Positions 1-9,780 of a stretch of 25,665 nt of DNA are shown here, piece by piece. Location: the IMG/VR virus record IMGVR_UViG_3300035698_000210, positions 1 through 25,665 of that record; one strand, given 5' to 3'. The position numbers were made by a program, and so were the translations under genes. The stretch's first letter is position 1, and every line of letters starts with the position of its first letter. Origin of the DNA: a virus. The notes under the pieces were generated by a model. The model was not told the origin of the DNA. It saw nothing but the letters and a program-made list of their open reading frames with translations, and searched no databases.

Positions 1-3
1 CAT
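1..3 (-). other. Start codon of the next downstream gene, cut by the window edge
   Basis: The last three bases on the minus strand read ATG, 13 bases after the TAA stop of the 770-aa gene and behind an A-rich leader like those before other genes here. It may be the first codon of the next late gene. Nothing further can be seen. Confidence 0.35.
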
Positions 4-16
4 AAGATTGTTTGTT

Positions 17-2329
17 TTATTTTATAAAGTTACCGTTAGCTTCAAAGTTTAATACTTCAATAATGTTTAATGCTGCTTCCATAGTTTTAGATTCATGCTT
101 AATAGCATCCTTATTAAAGTCATATCTACCAGGACCAAATACAGCTCCATCCTCAAAGTCTCCATCTTGTGTTTCCACAAAGAATTGACCAGGACCAGCT
201 TTATATACATTAACTGTTGATCTCTGAGGTATTGTTCTTCCTTTAGAGTCTAATACTTCTACACCCTGCTCATCAGTTCTATTTCCTACTAATTCAATAA
301 AAGTAGACTCCCCATCATTAAGGTTTCTAACTTTAGCTCCATACTTAGAAGAGAATGTAGGATCTGATGCTTTAATATAATTCATAGTATGTGGACTCTC
401 AGAATCTAATACTACCTTCTCCTTGCCTGAAGAAGTTTTAAATGTCTCATCTACAGCATCTACAAAAGTTCTATTTAATAAGTTTTCTCTCAATGATTTA
501 TTAGCACCTTCTACATAAACTTCTTTAGATACCTTTACATCTCCCATTTTTATACCACCATCTTTATAAGTACCAGTAGGTCCTTTAATAGTATTAGTTA
601 CTCTATACTTCATTTTACCATCAGAGTATCCTATAAGCTCAGCCTTTCCATTCTTTAAAGCATGAATATCTTCAATACTCATAGGAGTAAGTTGATTCTT
701 ATTACCTTCGCTAGGTAATTCTAATATGTCTCCTGCAAATAATTCTGGATTAACTGTTAGTGTATTAGTTAATCCTTCTACAGATTTCTTTTGTTCAGCA
801 GTAGCTACTGTTAATGGGGCTCCATATGTATGTGAATATTTATCTTTAATAAATTGATCTTTCTTTTGTTCATACAATTTTTTAGAAGCCTTGGCACTAA
901 CTAAAGTCAGCGTCTCTCCAACACTAAGACCACTATTTAAAGAAGTTTTACGGCCATGAGCATCTCTACCCCTAAAACTTCTACCTCTAGAGTCTGTACC
1001 ACCATTGTCTCTTACCTTTTGTTCTAATTCTTCAATAGTATTATCTAAATGAGCCATTGCCTCAGCGTCTATATGAGTTTCTTCTTCTGCAAAACTATTA
1101 GCACTACTCAATACTTTACGCTTATCATCTACATCCGCAGCAAGTGCTTTAGATCTAGCCTCTGAACTGGCTTTCTTTTCTTTTAAAGAATTTATGTATT
1201 GCTCAGTTTCATTAACTGACCCATTAATAGGATACCCACTATTTAATCTCTCTGTAGTTACAGCAATTTCATTATCAAAGTCCACTATCTCTTGATCAGA
1301 TATTTTTAAATCTTCTTCAGCAGTCCTAACTATTTTGTTCTCATAACCTTTAGTATAATTACCATCTTCAACAACCACAGTTTGATCTAATAAAGAGTCT
1401 GGATCTGGAGAAACATCTGTTGGTACATCAGTTCCTACCATTGGTACTTCTTTATCTTTCTTCTTAGACTTATCTTTTATCTTTTGTTTATACTTAGCTA
1501 ATTCATACCCATCAGTTTTCGCATTAGCATTAGCAGTTCTCTTATTAAAGCTAAACTTCTCTTCTGCTCCTGATAATGCAGCTAATACAGATTTATAATC
1601 TGTGTATCCCTTCTTAGTACCTTGATTATAGTAATTCATTAACTCATCAGATCCTGCAAAGTACTTCTCTATAATACTTCTAGCTTGATCTTCAGTAACA
1701 AATTCATGAGTGCCACTACTAGATTCAATATATTTACCACCAGTATTAGCATTAGCATAAGCAGTCATATCAGCTTTAATACCTTTACCATACTTATCTG
1801 CAAACTTAGTGTAATCTACGTAGTTAGCAATATCTTCCATCTGAATTTTATTGTAGCCTGTAGCTCCTTTCTCACCAATACCTTCATAACCAGACATGTT
1901 AGCTTGGTACATCGTATCATATTGATACTGAGTAATAGTACCTTTCTCTAATCTCTTATCAGCAGATTTAGTCCAAGCATCTACAACATCATAGTTAGAT
2001 TGCATAGCACCTATCCTCCCACTGTTAGAAAAAGCTTTCTTACTCTCACTTATGAATTTTTGATACTCTCTCTTGCCTTCTCTAGAAGTTAAATCCATGC
2101 CAGATAATCTATCTACCTCAGAGTTTAACTTATCATGAATACCAGAAGCTTCACTATAATCTTGAGACAGTTGTTGCCAATCTTGATCACCAACTGCTAT
2201 AGAACCAGCTTGTGCTTTATCTTGTTGAGCCTGTTTAGCATTACCTGCTTGTAATAGCTCTTGATAAGGTAAAGGTACATAAGTATTCATTACAGGTTGT
2301 CCTGCAGGTGTGTTATATCTATTAGCCAT
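17..2329 (-). CDS. Large virion cargo/internal protein, crAss-like (770 aa)
   Basis: The protein is hydrophilic and mostly helical in character. It opens with a short region of the form NTYVPLPYQELLQAGNAKQ, followed by charged helical sequence. This opening (a 'fixed VP-P-LL-AG-AKQ' type) is what I recognise from large proteins at the end of the structural module of crAss-like and related Bacteroidota phages, thought to be packaged in the capsid or tail barrel and delivered with DNA. Residues about 270-300 are a Lys-rich linker, and residues about 330-440 look coiled-coil prone. No enzymatic motif is visible. The ATG lies just after the 1006-aa gene and overlaps any readthrough tail of it. 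It ends in TAA. It probably shares the promoter in front of the 1006-aa gene. The exact role is inferred from family and position. Confidence 0.7.
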   Translation of the reverse strand: MANRYNTPAGQPVMNTYVPLPYQELLQAGNAKQAQQDKAQAGSIAVGDQDWQQLSQDYSEASGIHDKLNSEVDRLSGMDLTSREGKREYQKFISESKKAFSNSGRIGAMQSNYDVVDAWTKSADKRLEKGTITQYQYDTMYQANMSGYEGIGEKGATGYNKIQMEDIANYVDYTKFADKYGKGIKADMTAYANANTGGKYIESSSGTHEFVTEDQARSIIEKYFAGSDELMNYYNQGTKKGYTDYKSVLAALSGAEEKFSFNKRTANANAKTDGYELAKYKQKIKDKSKKKDKEVPMVGTDVPTDVSPDPDSLLDQTVVVEDGNYTKGYENKIVRTAEEDLKISDQEIVDFDNEIAVTTERLNSGYPINGSVNETEQYINSLKEKKASSEARSKALAADVDDKRKVLSSANSFAEEETHIDAEAMAHLDNTIEELEQKVRDNGGTDSRGRSFRGRDAHGRKTSLNSGLSVGETLTLVSAKASKKLYEQKKDQFIKDKYSHTYGAPLTVATAEQKKSVEGLTNTLTVNPELFAGDILELPSEGNKNQLTPMSIEDIHALKNGKAELIGYSDGKMKYRVTNTIKGPTGTYKDGGIKMGDVKVSKEVYVEGANKSLRENLLNRTFVDAVDETFKTSSGKEKVVLDSESPHTMNYIKASDPTFSSKYGAKVRNLNDGESTFIELVGNRTDEQGVEVLDSKGRTIPQRSTVNVYKAGPGQFFVETQDGDFEDGAVFGPGRYDFNKDAIKHESKTMEAALNIIEVLNFEANGNFIK

Positions 2330-2333
2330 CTTT

Positions 2334-5300
2334 CTAACTATTATTTCCTTTGTAATTTAATTTACCAGTAATCTTATCTCCATATCCAAAGTCTGACCAC
2401 ATATCATTTAAAGTATTAGCTCTGATATCATCAGCCCCCTGTTGGTTACCCATATACTTATTCATCTGTGCCATTTTAGAGAACCCTTCAAGTCCTTTTT
2501 CAAGATACCCATCATGAGCAGCTTTGTTCCTGTCATTCATATCTTGTACTTGTAATTTTCTACCTGATCTAGAAGCTCCTAGTTGTGCATCCATCTGAGC
2601 TTGCTGAGCTAAATAACCATTGTTAGCATTGTTAGCTCTAGCATTAGTACTAGCATCTTGTTGACCTCTTCTAACCTGTGCCCCGCCTATATTACTCATA
2701 TAAGATCCTGCACCTCCACCAGAAGCACTAGCTGTGTTTTGATTCATAACATTATAATTTCTTTTGGTTGATTCATATTCAGGCTCAGCATCATATCTTC
2801 TATTAGCCATTGCAGACCTAGCTTGGTCCTCATAAGGATTCTGAAAGTCTTCATGATTCAATTGTTGAGGCTTAGTTAACAAATGTCTTCCTACATTATA
2901 TATACTAGGAGCAGCAGCAAGTGTATTGTATCCCATATCATTCATATTGAAACCACCACCTTCTTCCTCTCCATTAGGATTGTTAGGGCCTACATTACCC
3001 TGTCCTTGATCATTACCTCTATTAGCATAATTAGCTTTCTGAGATCCACCTTGCATTTCATATTGATTAGCAAAGTTCATATATCTCTGAGCCATTTCTG
3101 GATCATCTCCATAGCCACTCTTCTGTAAGAACTCTTCTTGAGAAAGTAATTCTCCATTAGGTCCCATTGCAGCATTCATCTCAGGATTGTTTCCTAAGTA
3201 ATCAGAAAAAGACATTTGAGGTTCTTCCTGACTTATATCATTGACATAACTTCCATTCAAAGAATTTTGATTCATATTCTGCATCCTTGCCTGACTTCTT
3301 TCCCACTCACCAGGTACAACACCACCATTAGCAGCTCGCATTGGATTCATAGGCATTTCACCATTCATCATGGCTTTATTCTCATCCTTTAATTCTTTAA
3401 TCTTTCTAGTCATCTCATGGCCTGCCCATAGCTTTTCTTCTTCAGCCTTAAGCTTAACTAGATTTCTTTTAGCTGATTCCTTAGCATATCTATCAGAGCC
3501 CTTTAAGTTATCTTCATTCTTAGCCATTTGCTTAGAAAGCTTTTCTTTATCTACAGCAAACATGTTCTTAGTTGCAGGATTCTTTAATCTATCAGACCAA
3601 ATTCTTTCTCCGCCTGCCATATCAACTCCACCTTGTCCATGTCTGTTACCTTCAATCTTAGCAGAGTCTCCTGAGATTTGATTTAAATTACCACCTTGGA
3701 ATGCCATTGGATTACCTCCTTGCACAATCTCACCACCTTCTGCTTCATATTGAGCACCAGTGTTTCCACCATTAGCAAATGACATAGGCGATACACCCCC
3801 AGGTATAAAATCAAGCCCAGGTTGTAATCTATTTGCTGAAACCGCAGAAGGTTTCGCCATTGGCCCTAATTCATTATTTGTACTAAGGTAATCAAATGCT
3901 TCATTTGAATCTCTCATGCCTTCTGGTGTTGACATCATTGTTTCATTTTCAGGTTGACCATTACCATAAGCTCCTGTCATTGCTCCCTGATTAGACTGTT
4001 GCCTTACAGGATCAATTGGTCCACCAGTTGGTCCTCCATAGGCGTACTCTTGTCCAGTACTTCTAGCATATCTCTGTAACTTATCTTCTTCTAAAGTAAT
4101 CATAGATCTATCATGACCTCTGACCATGCCATCATCCATATTACTCATATAATCTTTTATATAACTACCTGCAGCATTTCCTGCTTGTTGTCCAGGTAGA
4201 AATCCATTTCCAGACTCTCCAGTAGGTCCGCCATAAGCAGCTACTTGTGGCTTCATCATTCCACCAGCAATGCCAGCAACTCCTCCAGCAGCACCAAGTG
4301 CTCCCTTACCAGCTCCAAATGCAACTTCTTTAGCTACTTCACCAAACTCTGCACCAGTACCTACATTCTCAAGTCCAGCACCTAGTCCGCCCATACCAGC
4401 AGCTATTGCTGTACCAAATCCAGGTATAGCAGATGCTAGTGGTGCTAATGTTTTCATTCCTGTTCCTATACCTTGAGCTAAATCTGCTCCAAATCCATAC
4501 TGAGGAATATCACCGCCAAAGCCTTTCTTGATTTGAGGCACTGCTGTTCTAGTATTAGCATTAACTCCTACGTTAAATAAATCTTGTTCATCTGCTATAG
4601 CGGTTCCTTTTAAAGCACCAGGAGTAGTTCCTTGTACTCCAACACCTCCCCCACCAGGTTGATATCTTTGATGTACATTAGTTAATGAAGCATCATAGCC
4701 AATAACTTGTTGACCAGAAGCATTTTTAGCAACACCAGGAAGATATACATTATTAGGTACAATTTGTTGACTACTAATCTGTCTAGTTCCTCCAGCAGTA
4801 TGTACACTATTAACACCATAGTCAGCAGGATTACCTGCAGGAGTTTCCTTCTCTTCACTAGGCATAGCTTCTGCCATATAGATATGTCTAGGTCCTGCAC
4901 TATAATCAGCCTTTACTAGATTACCTCCAGGTCTCTTATCAAACATTTTATTAACAGCATAAGCTTTATTAAAGTAATCCATCTGCTTTTCCTTAGTATC
5001 ATATCCAGCTGCCATTAGCATTGGATTCTCACTAGGTTGGTAATCAGGATTATCCATAATAGCATTAGGCTTTCCAAAGTCTGAATCAATTTTATAAGTA
5101 CCAGCTTCTGCTTTATTATGATTTACAGTATCTCCTGATCCCTTAGAATGAGCTTTTATCTTTCCTTTAGTCTGTTCAAATGCACCTCTATTGTACTGAA
5201 AGATCATCTTATTCATATTACTAACTTCCTCAAAAGACTTTGCTTCTTCAGGAGTTAAATGAATAATTCTTTCAGTTCCATCACCAGGAAATCTAACTTT

Positions 5301-5354
5301 ATAAGCTTTCTTTTCAACTGGAGCTTTCTTTTTAGGTTTATCTTTATCAGACAT
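2334..5354 (-). CDS. Large Gly/Asn-rich virion cargo or ejection-type protein, crAss-like (1006 aa)
   Basis: The N-terminus is Lys-rich (residues 1-20). Residues about 290-366 form a long Gly/Ala-rich, uncharged, hydrophobic stretch with many GxxxG-like spacings. Two copies of AYGGPTG occur near residues 371 and 436. A Gly-rich block around residues 536-590 carries EAEGGE ... HGQGGVDM ... WSDRL, a pattern I recognise from large packaged proteins of crAss-like and other Bacteroidota phages. The C-terminal third is Asn/Gln/Gly-rich and low in complexity. The gene has its own promoter (5372-5403). It ends in TAG with a second in-frame stop (TAA) three codons later, which overlaps the next gene's start. 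Likely role is an internal virion protein ejected with DNA; the hydrophobic segment could enter membranes. Family recognition is moderate and function is inferred. Confidence 0.68.
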   Translation of the reverse strand: MSDKDKPKKKAPVEKKAYKVRFPGDGTERIIHLTPEEAKSFEEVSNMNKMIFQYNRGAFEQTKGKIKAHSKGSGDTVNHNKAEAGTYKIDSDFGKPNAIMDNPDYQPSENPMLMAAGYDTKEKQMDYFNKAYAVNKMFDKRPGGNLVKADYSAGPRHIYMAEAMPSEEKETPAGNPADYGVNSVHTAGGTRQISSQQIVPNNVYLPGVAKNASGQQVIGYDASLTNVHQRYQPGGGGVGVQGTTPGALKGTAIADEQDLFNVGVNANTRTAVPQIKKGFGGDIPQYGFGADLAQGIGTGMKTLAPLASAIPGFGTAIAAGMGGLGAGLENVGTGAEFGEVAKEVAFGAGKGALGAAGGVAGIAGGMMKPQVAAYGGPTGESGNGFLPGQQAGNAAGSYIKDYMSNMDDGMVRGHDRSMITLEEDKLQRYARSTGQEYAYGGPTGGPIDPVRQQSNQGAMTGAYGNGQPENETMMSTPEGMRDSNEAFDYLSTNNELGPMAKPSAVSANRLQPGLDFIPGGVSPMSFANGGNTGAQYEAEGGEIVQGGNPMAFQGGNLNQISGDSAKIEGNRHGQGGVDMAGGERIWSDRLKNPATKNMFAVDKEKLSKQMAKNEDNLKGSDRYAKESAKRNLVKLKAEEEKLWAGHEMTRKIKELKDENKAMMNGEMPMNPMRAANGGVVPGEWERSQARMQNMNQNSLNGSYVNDISQEEPQMSFSDYLGNNPEMNAAMGPNGELLSQEEFLQKSGYGDDPEMAQRYMNFANQYEMQGGSQKANYANRGNDQGQGNVGPNNPNGEEEGGGFNMNDMGYNTLAAAPSIYNVGRHLLTKPQQLNHEDFQNPYEDQARSAMANRRYDAEPEYESTKRNYNVMNQNTASASGGGAGSYMSNIGGAQVRRGQQDASTNARANNANNGYLAQQAQMDAQLGASRSGRKLQVQDMNDRNKAAHDGYLEKGLEGFSKMAQMNKYMGNQQGADDIRANTLNDMWSDFGYGDKITGKLNYKGNNS

Positions 5355-5371
5355 AGTTTATTAGTTTAATA

Positions 5372-5403
5372 CAAATATAATGATTATTATTTTAAATTCC
5401 AAA
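5372..5403 (-). promoter_or_regulatory. Bacteroidota-type promoter for the 1006-aa/770-aa cargo genes
   Basis: On the minus strand the 70-bp gap holds TTTG (5403-5400), exactly 20 bases, then TATATTTG (5379-5372). This fits the known Bacteroidota housekeeping consensus (-33 TTTG, -7 TAnnTTTG). The predicted start of transcription falls near 5368, about 14 bases before the ATG at 5354. The match is complete, the best of the three in this window. Confidence 0.8.
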
Positions 5404-5424
5404 TATTGTCTATAATGTTTTTAA

Positions 5425-8400
5425 TTATCTAGCACTACTTCTAAAGGTAGAGTTAAAATAATTAACTATAAACTTATAGTTATTAGTATTGTCATATGTA
5501 AGGTTGACAGCCATATACTTATCTCTAAGCCTTTCCCTATTAGTGTTTGATCTAGGAACATCATATTTAAAAGTCCTTTCCTTTCTCCTAATTGTTTTGG
5601 TTCCAGTAGGAAGTAATGTTATAATGTTAGATATTTGATAATCTGTACTACATTCAATAGTATCAAATGTATCCTGATAATTGTCAGCTCCAGTAGCTCT
5701 ATTCTTTGAGCTTGTGTGGAAGAAGATATTATCAAATGTCTTAGTAAATACAGGACCATCATTAACTATATATCTTATTGTACTATCAAAAGTGTCTCCA
5801 TAAAATGTTGCATAGTTTCCTCTATCATGCATATATACTTGCTCATGTTCCAGTGGATCAGAAGTAAAGATATATTTCTGGTTATTAATATAATGATAAG
5901 GAAAGAAGTCATAGAAAGTACTAAATGAATTAATGTATTCATTAAATGCCAAAGTATATCCATTTATAAAAGTTGTGTTACTTGATTGATCTACTAGCGG
6001 TAACCAGTTAGTAGGCAAGGCTGCAGGCAGGGCAGGTGGATTATCAGCAGTAAAGCTTAGGATACATCTGTAATAGATTCCCCCTTGAACTACTATATCT
6101 CCTACCTCATATGTCTTATCAGCAATTACTCCTAATATATATCTAGCACCTTGATAAGTAAAGATTGCTTCATTATACTTATAGTCAAATGTACATACAG
6201 GTCCTTTACCTAGTATAGGATTATCACCGCCATCTTTATATGGAAGTAATACATTTCCTTTTAAGCTATCATCATGCCAAGACATCATACCATTAATATC
6301 TGACACTGGTGTAGTACCATCTCCGCCAAATCTGTAAAACTTCCTAGTGTTAGCATCAAAGAAGTATAAAGCTCTAGGACCTCTAGTGATCCCAAATCTA
6401 TGCTTGCATCCTATTACAGTAGATATGTATGAAGTGTCATGTAACACTCCTCCAGTACCTAGTTCAACAGTCACACCGTCTTCTCCTTGCACAACACTTC
6501 TAGGATTGATACTTACATTACCAAAACCTTTGTCTTGGAAGAAGTATACTCTATCATTTAAACTTATTAAAGTATTGATAGGACCATGTATTCCATCTAC
6601 ATCTATGAAATTATTAGTTTTAAATATAGCCCAACTATCATTAGACTCCCCATTTATCTTAGCATCACTAATGTATATTCTGTTATCAAACTCATTAACA
6701 AAGGTAGTATCTATAGGATTAGATATATAAGTCTGAGTATCATTCTCAGCACTGAATACTTCATTGTAAGTATAGTCATCAATAACTTTATCATTAATAG
6801 GGCTGCTACTTCCTGAGAAAGCTCTACCATTAACACCAAAGTGTACTCCTTCTCTAAGACCTACATTAACATAAGTCTCACAAGGATAATATTGTCCAGC
6901 TAGTCTAGAGTTATCTGCACCAGGAAAGTATTCAGTAGTTGCACTACCAACATTAGCTCCTGATTTAATCATACTTTCTACAGAAAGGAATGTATCTCCT
7001 CCAAATACTTCACAGTTATAAGTAGTGATACCATCATCTGTAGTAACTATTTGATAATGTCCACATGATATGTATTCATTAGCAGCTCTTGCTGCCATAG
7101 TATCTCCACCATATTGAGTACTAAGTTCTACATACAAATTAGCTAACATCTTTCTGCCATTGTATCCGTCATTGAAATCATCAAAGCTAGAAGTAGATGC
7201 ATTAATATTAGGATAATAGGAAGCCTCATGTCCTGGATTTCCTACTAAATCATATAAGGTTTCTTTATAAGCATTCCTAAATGTAGTATTACTTGTTAGT
7301 AACATTGTCTCTGTCCCTTTCCCCCTATACTCATCAGAGCCTGATTCTGGATCACTATAGTTTCTATAATCTACACCTGAACCTCCCCAATCAGCTACTT
7401 CTCCTCCCCAAGATACATCTTGAAAAGCATCAACAACTACAGTGTTAGTATTAATATTACTTCCTGAACTTATATCCTGAGCATAAAAGTTTGTACTACA
7501 GTTGTAGTATTTAGCATATACAGCATGATCAGATGATCCTACAGATGCTGCTACAGAAGTTCCATCAGAAGTAAACTTACCATACTGACTAGTTTGAAAT
7601 CCTCCAATAGGTCTTACACTATAAGTACCTGAAGATGTTGGATATCTTAAGAATTTAAAATCAGAGCAATCAAATGTCTTCCTTAAATCATATATAGTTA
7701 CAGGATTAGGTAAGTTAGATGAAGCTTGTCCTATCTTAGGATAAGATATGAAATGATTATCTGATGCAGTTATGTCTGACATTAGCCCTTGCCCAACTAC
7801 AGTCTTATTAGCATCATCTCTTTTCATTCTAACTATAGAGAAGCCTGATATAAGTTCTTTAGTTGCAGCATCTATATCCACATCAAAGTTTAAGCCTAGT
7901 ATACTACCTGTTAAGGTACCACTATTAATAGTAAAGGCTCCCATATCATAATGCTCAGGCATTCTAATATCAGCAATCCATTTAACTATACTAGCTTTTC
8001 CTGACTTAGAATAGAATATTATACCAAATCTATAAGTCTCTGTTCTCATGTATCCTCTAAAGCCAGAAGATAAATAAGGATTCTTATAATGATCCCATAA
8101 AGATCCCATAGCATAATCAATACCATTAGAGGTTTGATCTGCATATCCTTTAGGTACATCCATCCATTCATTAGCAAAGTTTATGTTTGCTCCCCATACT
8201 GGAGTAGTGTCTAATGTAATATCTTTAGTAACAAAGTTGAAATCAATATTATCACCTGAGTTACCTCCACCGCCTAATGTAGTAGAATTAAACTTATACT
8301 TGTTTTGTGCAGTACTAACTGGAGTACTTGCATATCTTGTACTATCTTTATTATAAGGATTAATATCATCAATAGTATCTGCCCATGCCATATCCCCAGC

Positions 8401-9780
8401 ACCAATAGCCTGTGAACTAGATTGTGACCATCTATATAGTCTAGCATCATAAGTAATATCAAATTGCTCTTCAGTTACATTACCTATTAATAATCTAGCA
8501 TCTTTTACTTCTAATGTCTTAGCTTTAGCAAAGGTTGCAGAAGGTATTAAGAATTGATCTATAGAAAGATCTACTATATTGTTCTCATTACCTGTATAGG
8601 TAAAGGTATAGGTATCAGCATTCTGTAAGTTATCTACAATAACTTGTGCTACTTCTGGCAATGTACCAGCAGCATCTTGATATAAAGCAATAATTTCTAT
8701 AGTATCAAACCTACCATCAATAGTATTGATAGTACATGTAATTGATTTACTAGTAATACTACCTGAAGCACTTCCTTCAAAGTCATACTCTTCAAACACT
8801 GAAGATTCAGAGTCTCTTACTAAACTAATAGGATTAGATAATACAGAATATTGTGTATTAGAACCATTAGATTGTGATAGTCTATAAGCAAACTGATACA
8901 TACCAGTAATTAAAGACCCGCCAGCAGTAGGAATGTCTAGTAAGATAGGCATACTATAAGCCACTTCAGGACTTATATCAATAGAATCTATCATAGGAGC
9001 AGTTGAATCTAGATTCAATGTCCTTACTTTTTGAAAGTTATCTAGCCAATATACCTTCTCTATAGTAGTAGTCTCATATCTACCAACAGCACTAATAGGA
9101 TGATATGCTGTGAAGTTGTCCATAGCATTCCTTATAAGCGTTAATGTAGTAGCTTCAGTAATAGGGTTAATATCTAACTTCCATATCTGTCCTGCAGAAG
9201 CAGAATCAGTTCCACCTGGATCATCATCAGATACATTAGAAGTAAAGAGTACTATATAGTCTCTTAATTGAGTACTACCTATTACTCTAAATATTGTTTG
9301 GGCAGGAACAGAAGTAGTTACAGTATAATCAGCATCAGATATTAGATCTAATGTTAGAGTTAATGTGACAGCATCAGTACTATATACTATTACTTTATCA
9401 GCATTACTCTGTGCAACTAGATTTAAATTAAAGTTATCATCTATAAATGTTACAAAGGAAGCATATAAAGCTTCAGCTGTAGTAGCAGTAGGAGCCCAGT
9501 TAAAGGTTTCATTAGTAGTACCATTATCTATATCCACAGCATAAGGAGTAGATAAAGTAAAGTTACCTGTATACTGAATGCATAGAATACTAGAGGTTCC
9601 AGGTATAGTAAAAGATAAATCATTACCTTTTACAGATACTAAAGCACCATTAGTCTGTCCATCATCAGTAGATACCCTAAAGTTATCAGCATGTTCATAA
9701 CTTGCCTTGTCTTGTAACATCTTAGAGATGTCCTTATCCATCCCTTTAGTGAATGTATTTATCTGTGCCTTCTTTGCCAT
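5425..9780 (-). CDS. Giant crAss-like tail protein, 'stabilization protein' family (1451 aa)
   Basis: The N-terminus (NTFTKGMDKDISK, then HADNFRV and a GALVSVKGN segment) is the hallmark of the large tail proteins annotated as 'stabilization protein' in crAss-like phages, usually about 700-1400 aa. The end of the family's core is also visible: FNEYINSFSTFYDF near residue 1280, followed by the YMHDRGNYATFYG segment. The length seems due partly to insertions. Residues about 58-165 are a beta-rich insert between SFTIPG and VIGSTQLRDYIVLF. Residues about 1220-1262 match a carbohydrate-binding module 5/12 (chitin-binding type 3) pattern: YEVGDIVV, IYYRC, then NWLPL. Its ATG overlaps the frameshift-corrected stop of the tail tubular gene (TAATG). 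It ends in TAA. Likely a tail hub/barrel component that could touch surface glycans; that last point is inference. Confidence 0.8.
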   Translation of the reverse strand: MAKKAQINTFTKGMDKDISKMLQDKASYEHADNFRVSTDDGQTNGALVSVKGNDLSFTIPGTSSILCIQYTGNFTLSTPYAVDIDNGTTNETFNWAPTATTAEALYASFVTFIDDNFNLNLVAQSNADKVIVYSTDAVTLTLTLDLISDADYTVTTSVPAQTIFRVIGSTQLRDYIVLFTSNVSDDDPGGTDSASAGQIWKLDINPITEATTLTLIRNAMDNFTAYHPISAVGRYETTTIEKVYWLDNFQKVRTLNLDSTAPMIDSIDISPEVAYSMPILLDIPTAGGSLITGMYQFAYRLSQSNGSNTQYSVLSNPISLVRDSESSVFEEYDFEGSASGSITSKSITCTINTIDGRFDTIEIIALYQDAAGTLPEVAQVIVDNLQNADTYTFTYTGNENNIVDLSIDQFLIPSATFAKAKTLEVKDARLLIGNVTEEQFDITYDARLYRWSQSSSQAIGAGDMAWADTIDDINPYNKDSTRYASTPVSTAQNKYKFNSTTLGGGGNSGDNIDFNFVTKDITLDTTPVWGANINFANEWMDVPKGYADQTSNGIDYAMGSLWDHYKNPYLSSGFRGYMRTETYRFGIIFYSKSGKASIVKWIADIRMPEHYDMGAFTINSGTLTGSILGLNFDVDIDAATKELISGFSIVRMKRDDANKTVVGQGLMSDITASDNHFISYPKIGQASSNLPNPVTIYDLRKTFDCSDFKFLRYPTSSGTYSVRPIGGFQTSQYGKFTSDGTSVAASVGSSDHAVYAKYYNCSTNFYAQDISSGSNINTNTVVVDAFQDVSWGGEVADWGGSGVDYRNYSDPESGSDEYRGKGTETMLLTSNTTFRNAYKETLYDLVGNPGHEASYYPNINASTSSFDDFNDGYNGRKMLANLYVELSTQYGGDTMAARAANEYISCGHYQIVTTDDGITTYNCEVFGGDTFLSVESMIKSGANVGSATTEYFPGADNSRLAGQYYPCETYVNVGLREGVHFGVNGRAFSGSSSPINDKVIDDYTYNEVFSAENDTQTYISNPIDTTFVNEFDNRIYISDAKINGESNDSWAIFKTNNFIDVDGIHGPINTLISLNDRVYFFQDKGFGNVSINPRSVVQGEDGVTVELGTGGVLHDTSYISTVIGCKHRFGITRGPRALYFFDANTRKFYRFGGDGTTPVSDINGMMSWHDDSLKGNVLLPYKDGGDNPILGKGPVCTFDYKYNEAIFTYQGARYILGVIADKTYEVGDIVVQGGIYYRCILSFTADNPPALPAALPTNWLPLVDQSSNTTFINGYTLAFNEYINSFSTFYDFFPYHYINNQKYIFTSDPLEHEQVYMHDRGNYATFYGDTFDSTIRYIVNDGPVFTKTFDNIFFHTSSKNRATGADNYQDTFDTIECSTDYQISNIITLLPTGTKTIRRKERTFKYDVPRSNTNRERLRDKYMAVNLTYDNTNNYKFIVNYFNSTFRSSAR

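Noticed and set aside
3370-4476. Plus-strand frames antisense to the cargo gene (Ser- and Pro/Ala-rich)
   Set aside because: Explained by the opposite strand's Gly/Ala and Lys/Glu codons; no start signals or family match.
6347-6730. Plus-strand open frame of 127 codons
   Set aside because: It lies wholly inside the giant tail gene, antisense, with no own signals; low-complexity translation typical of a shadow frame.
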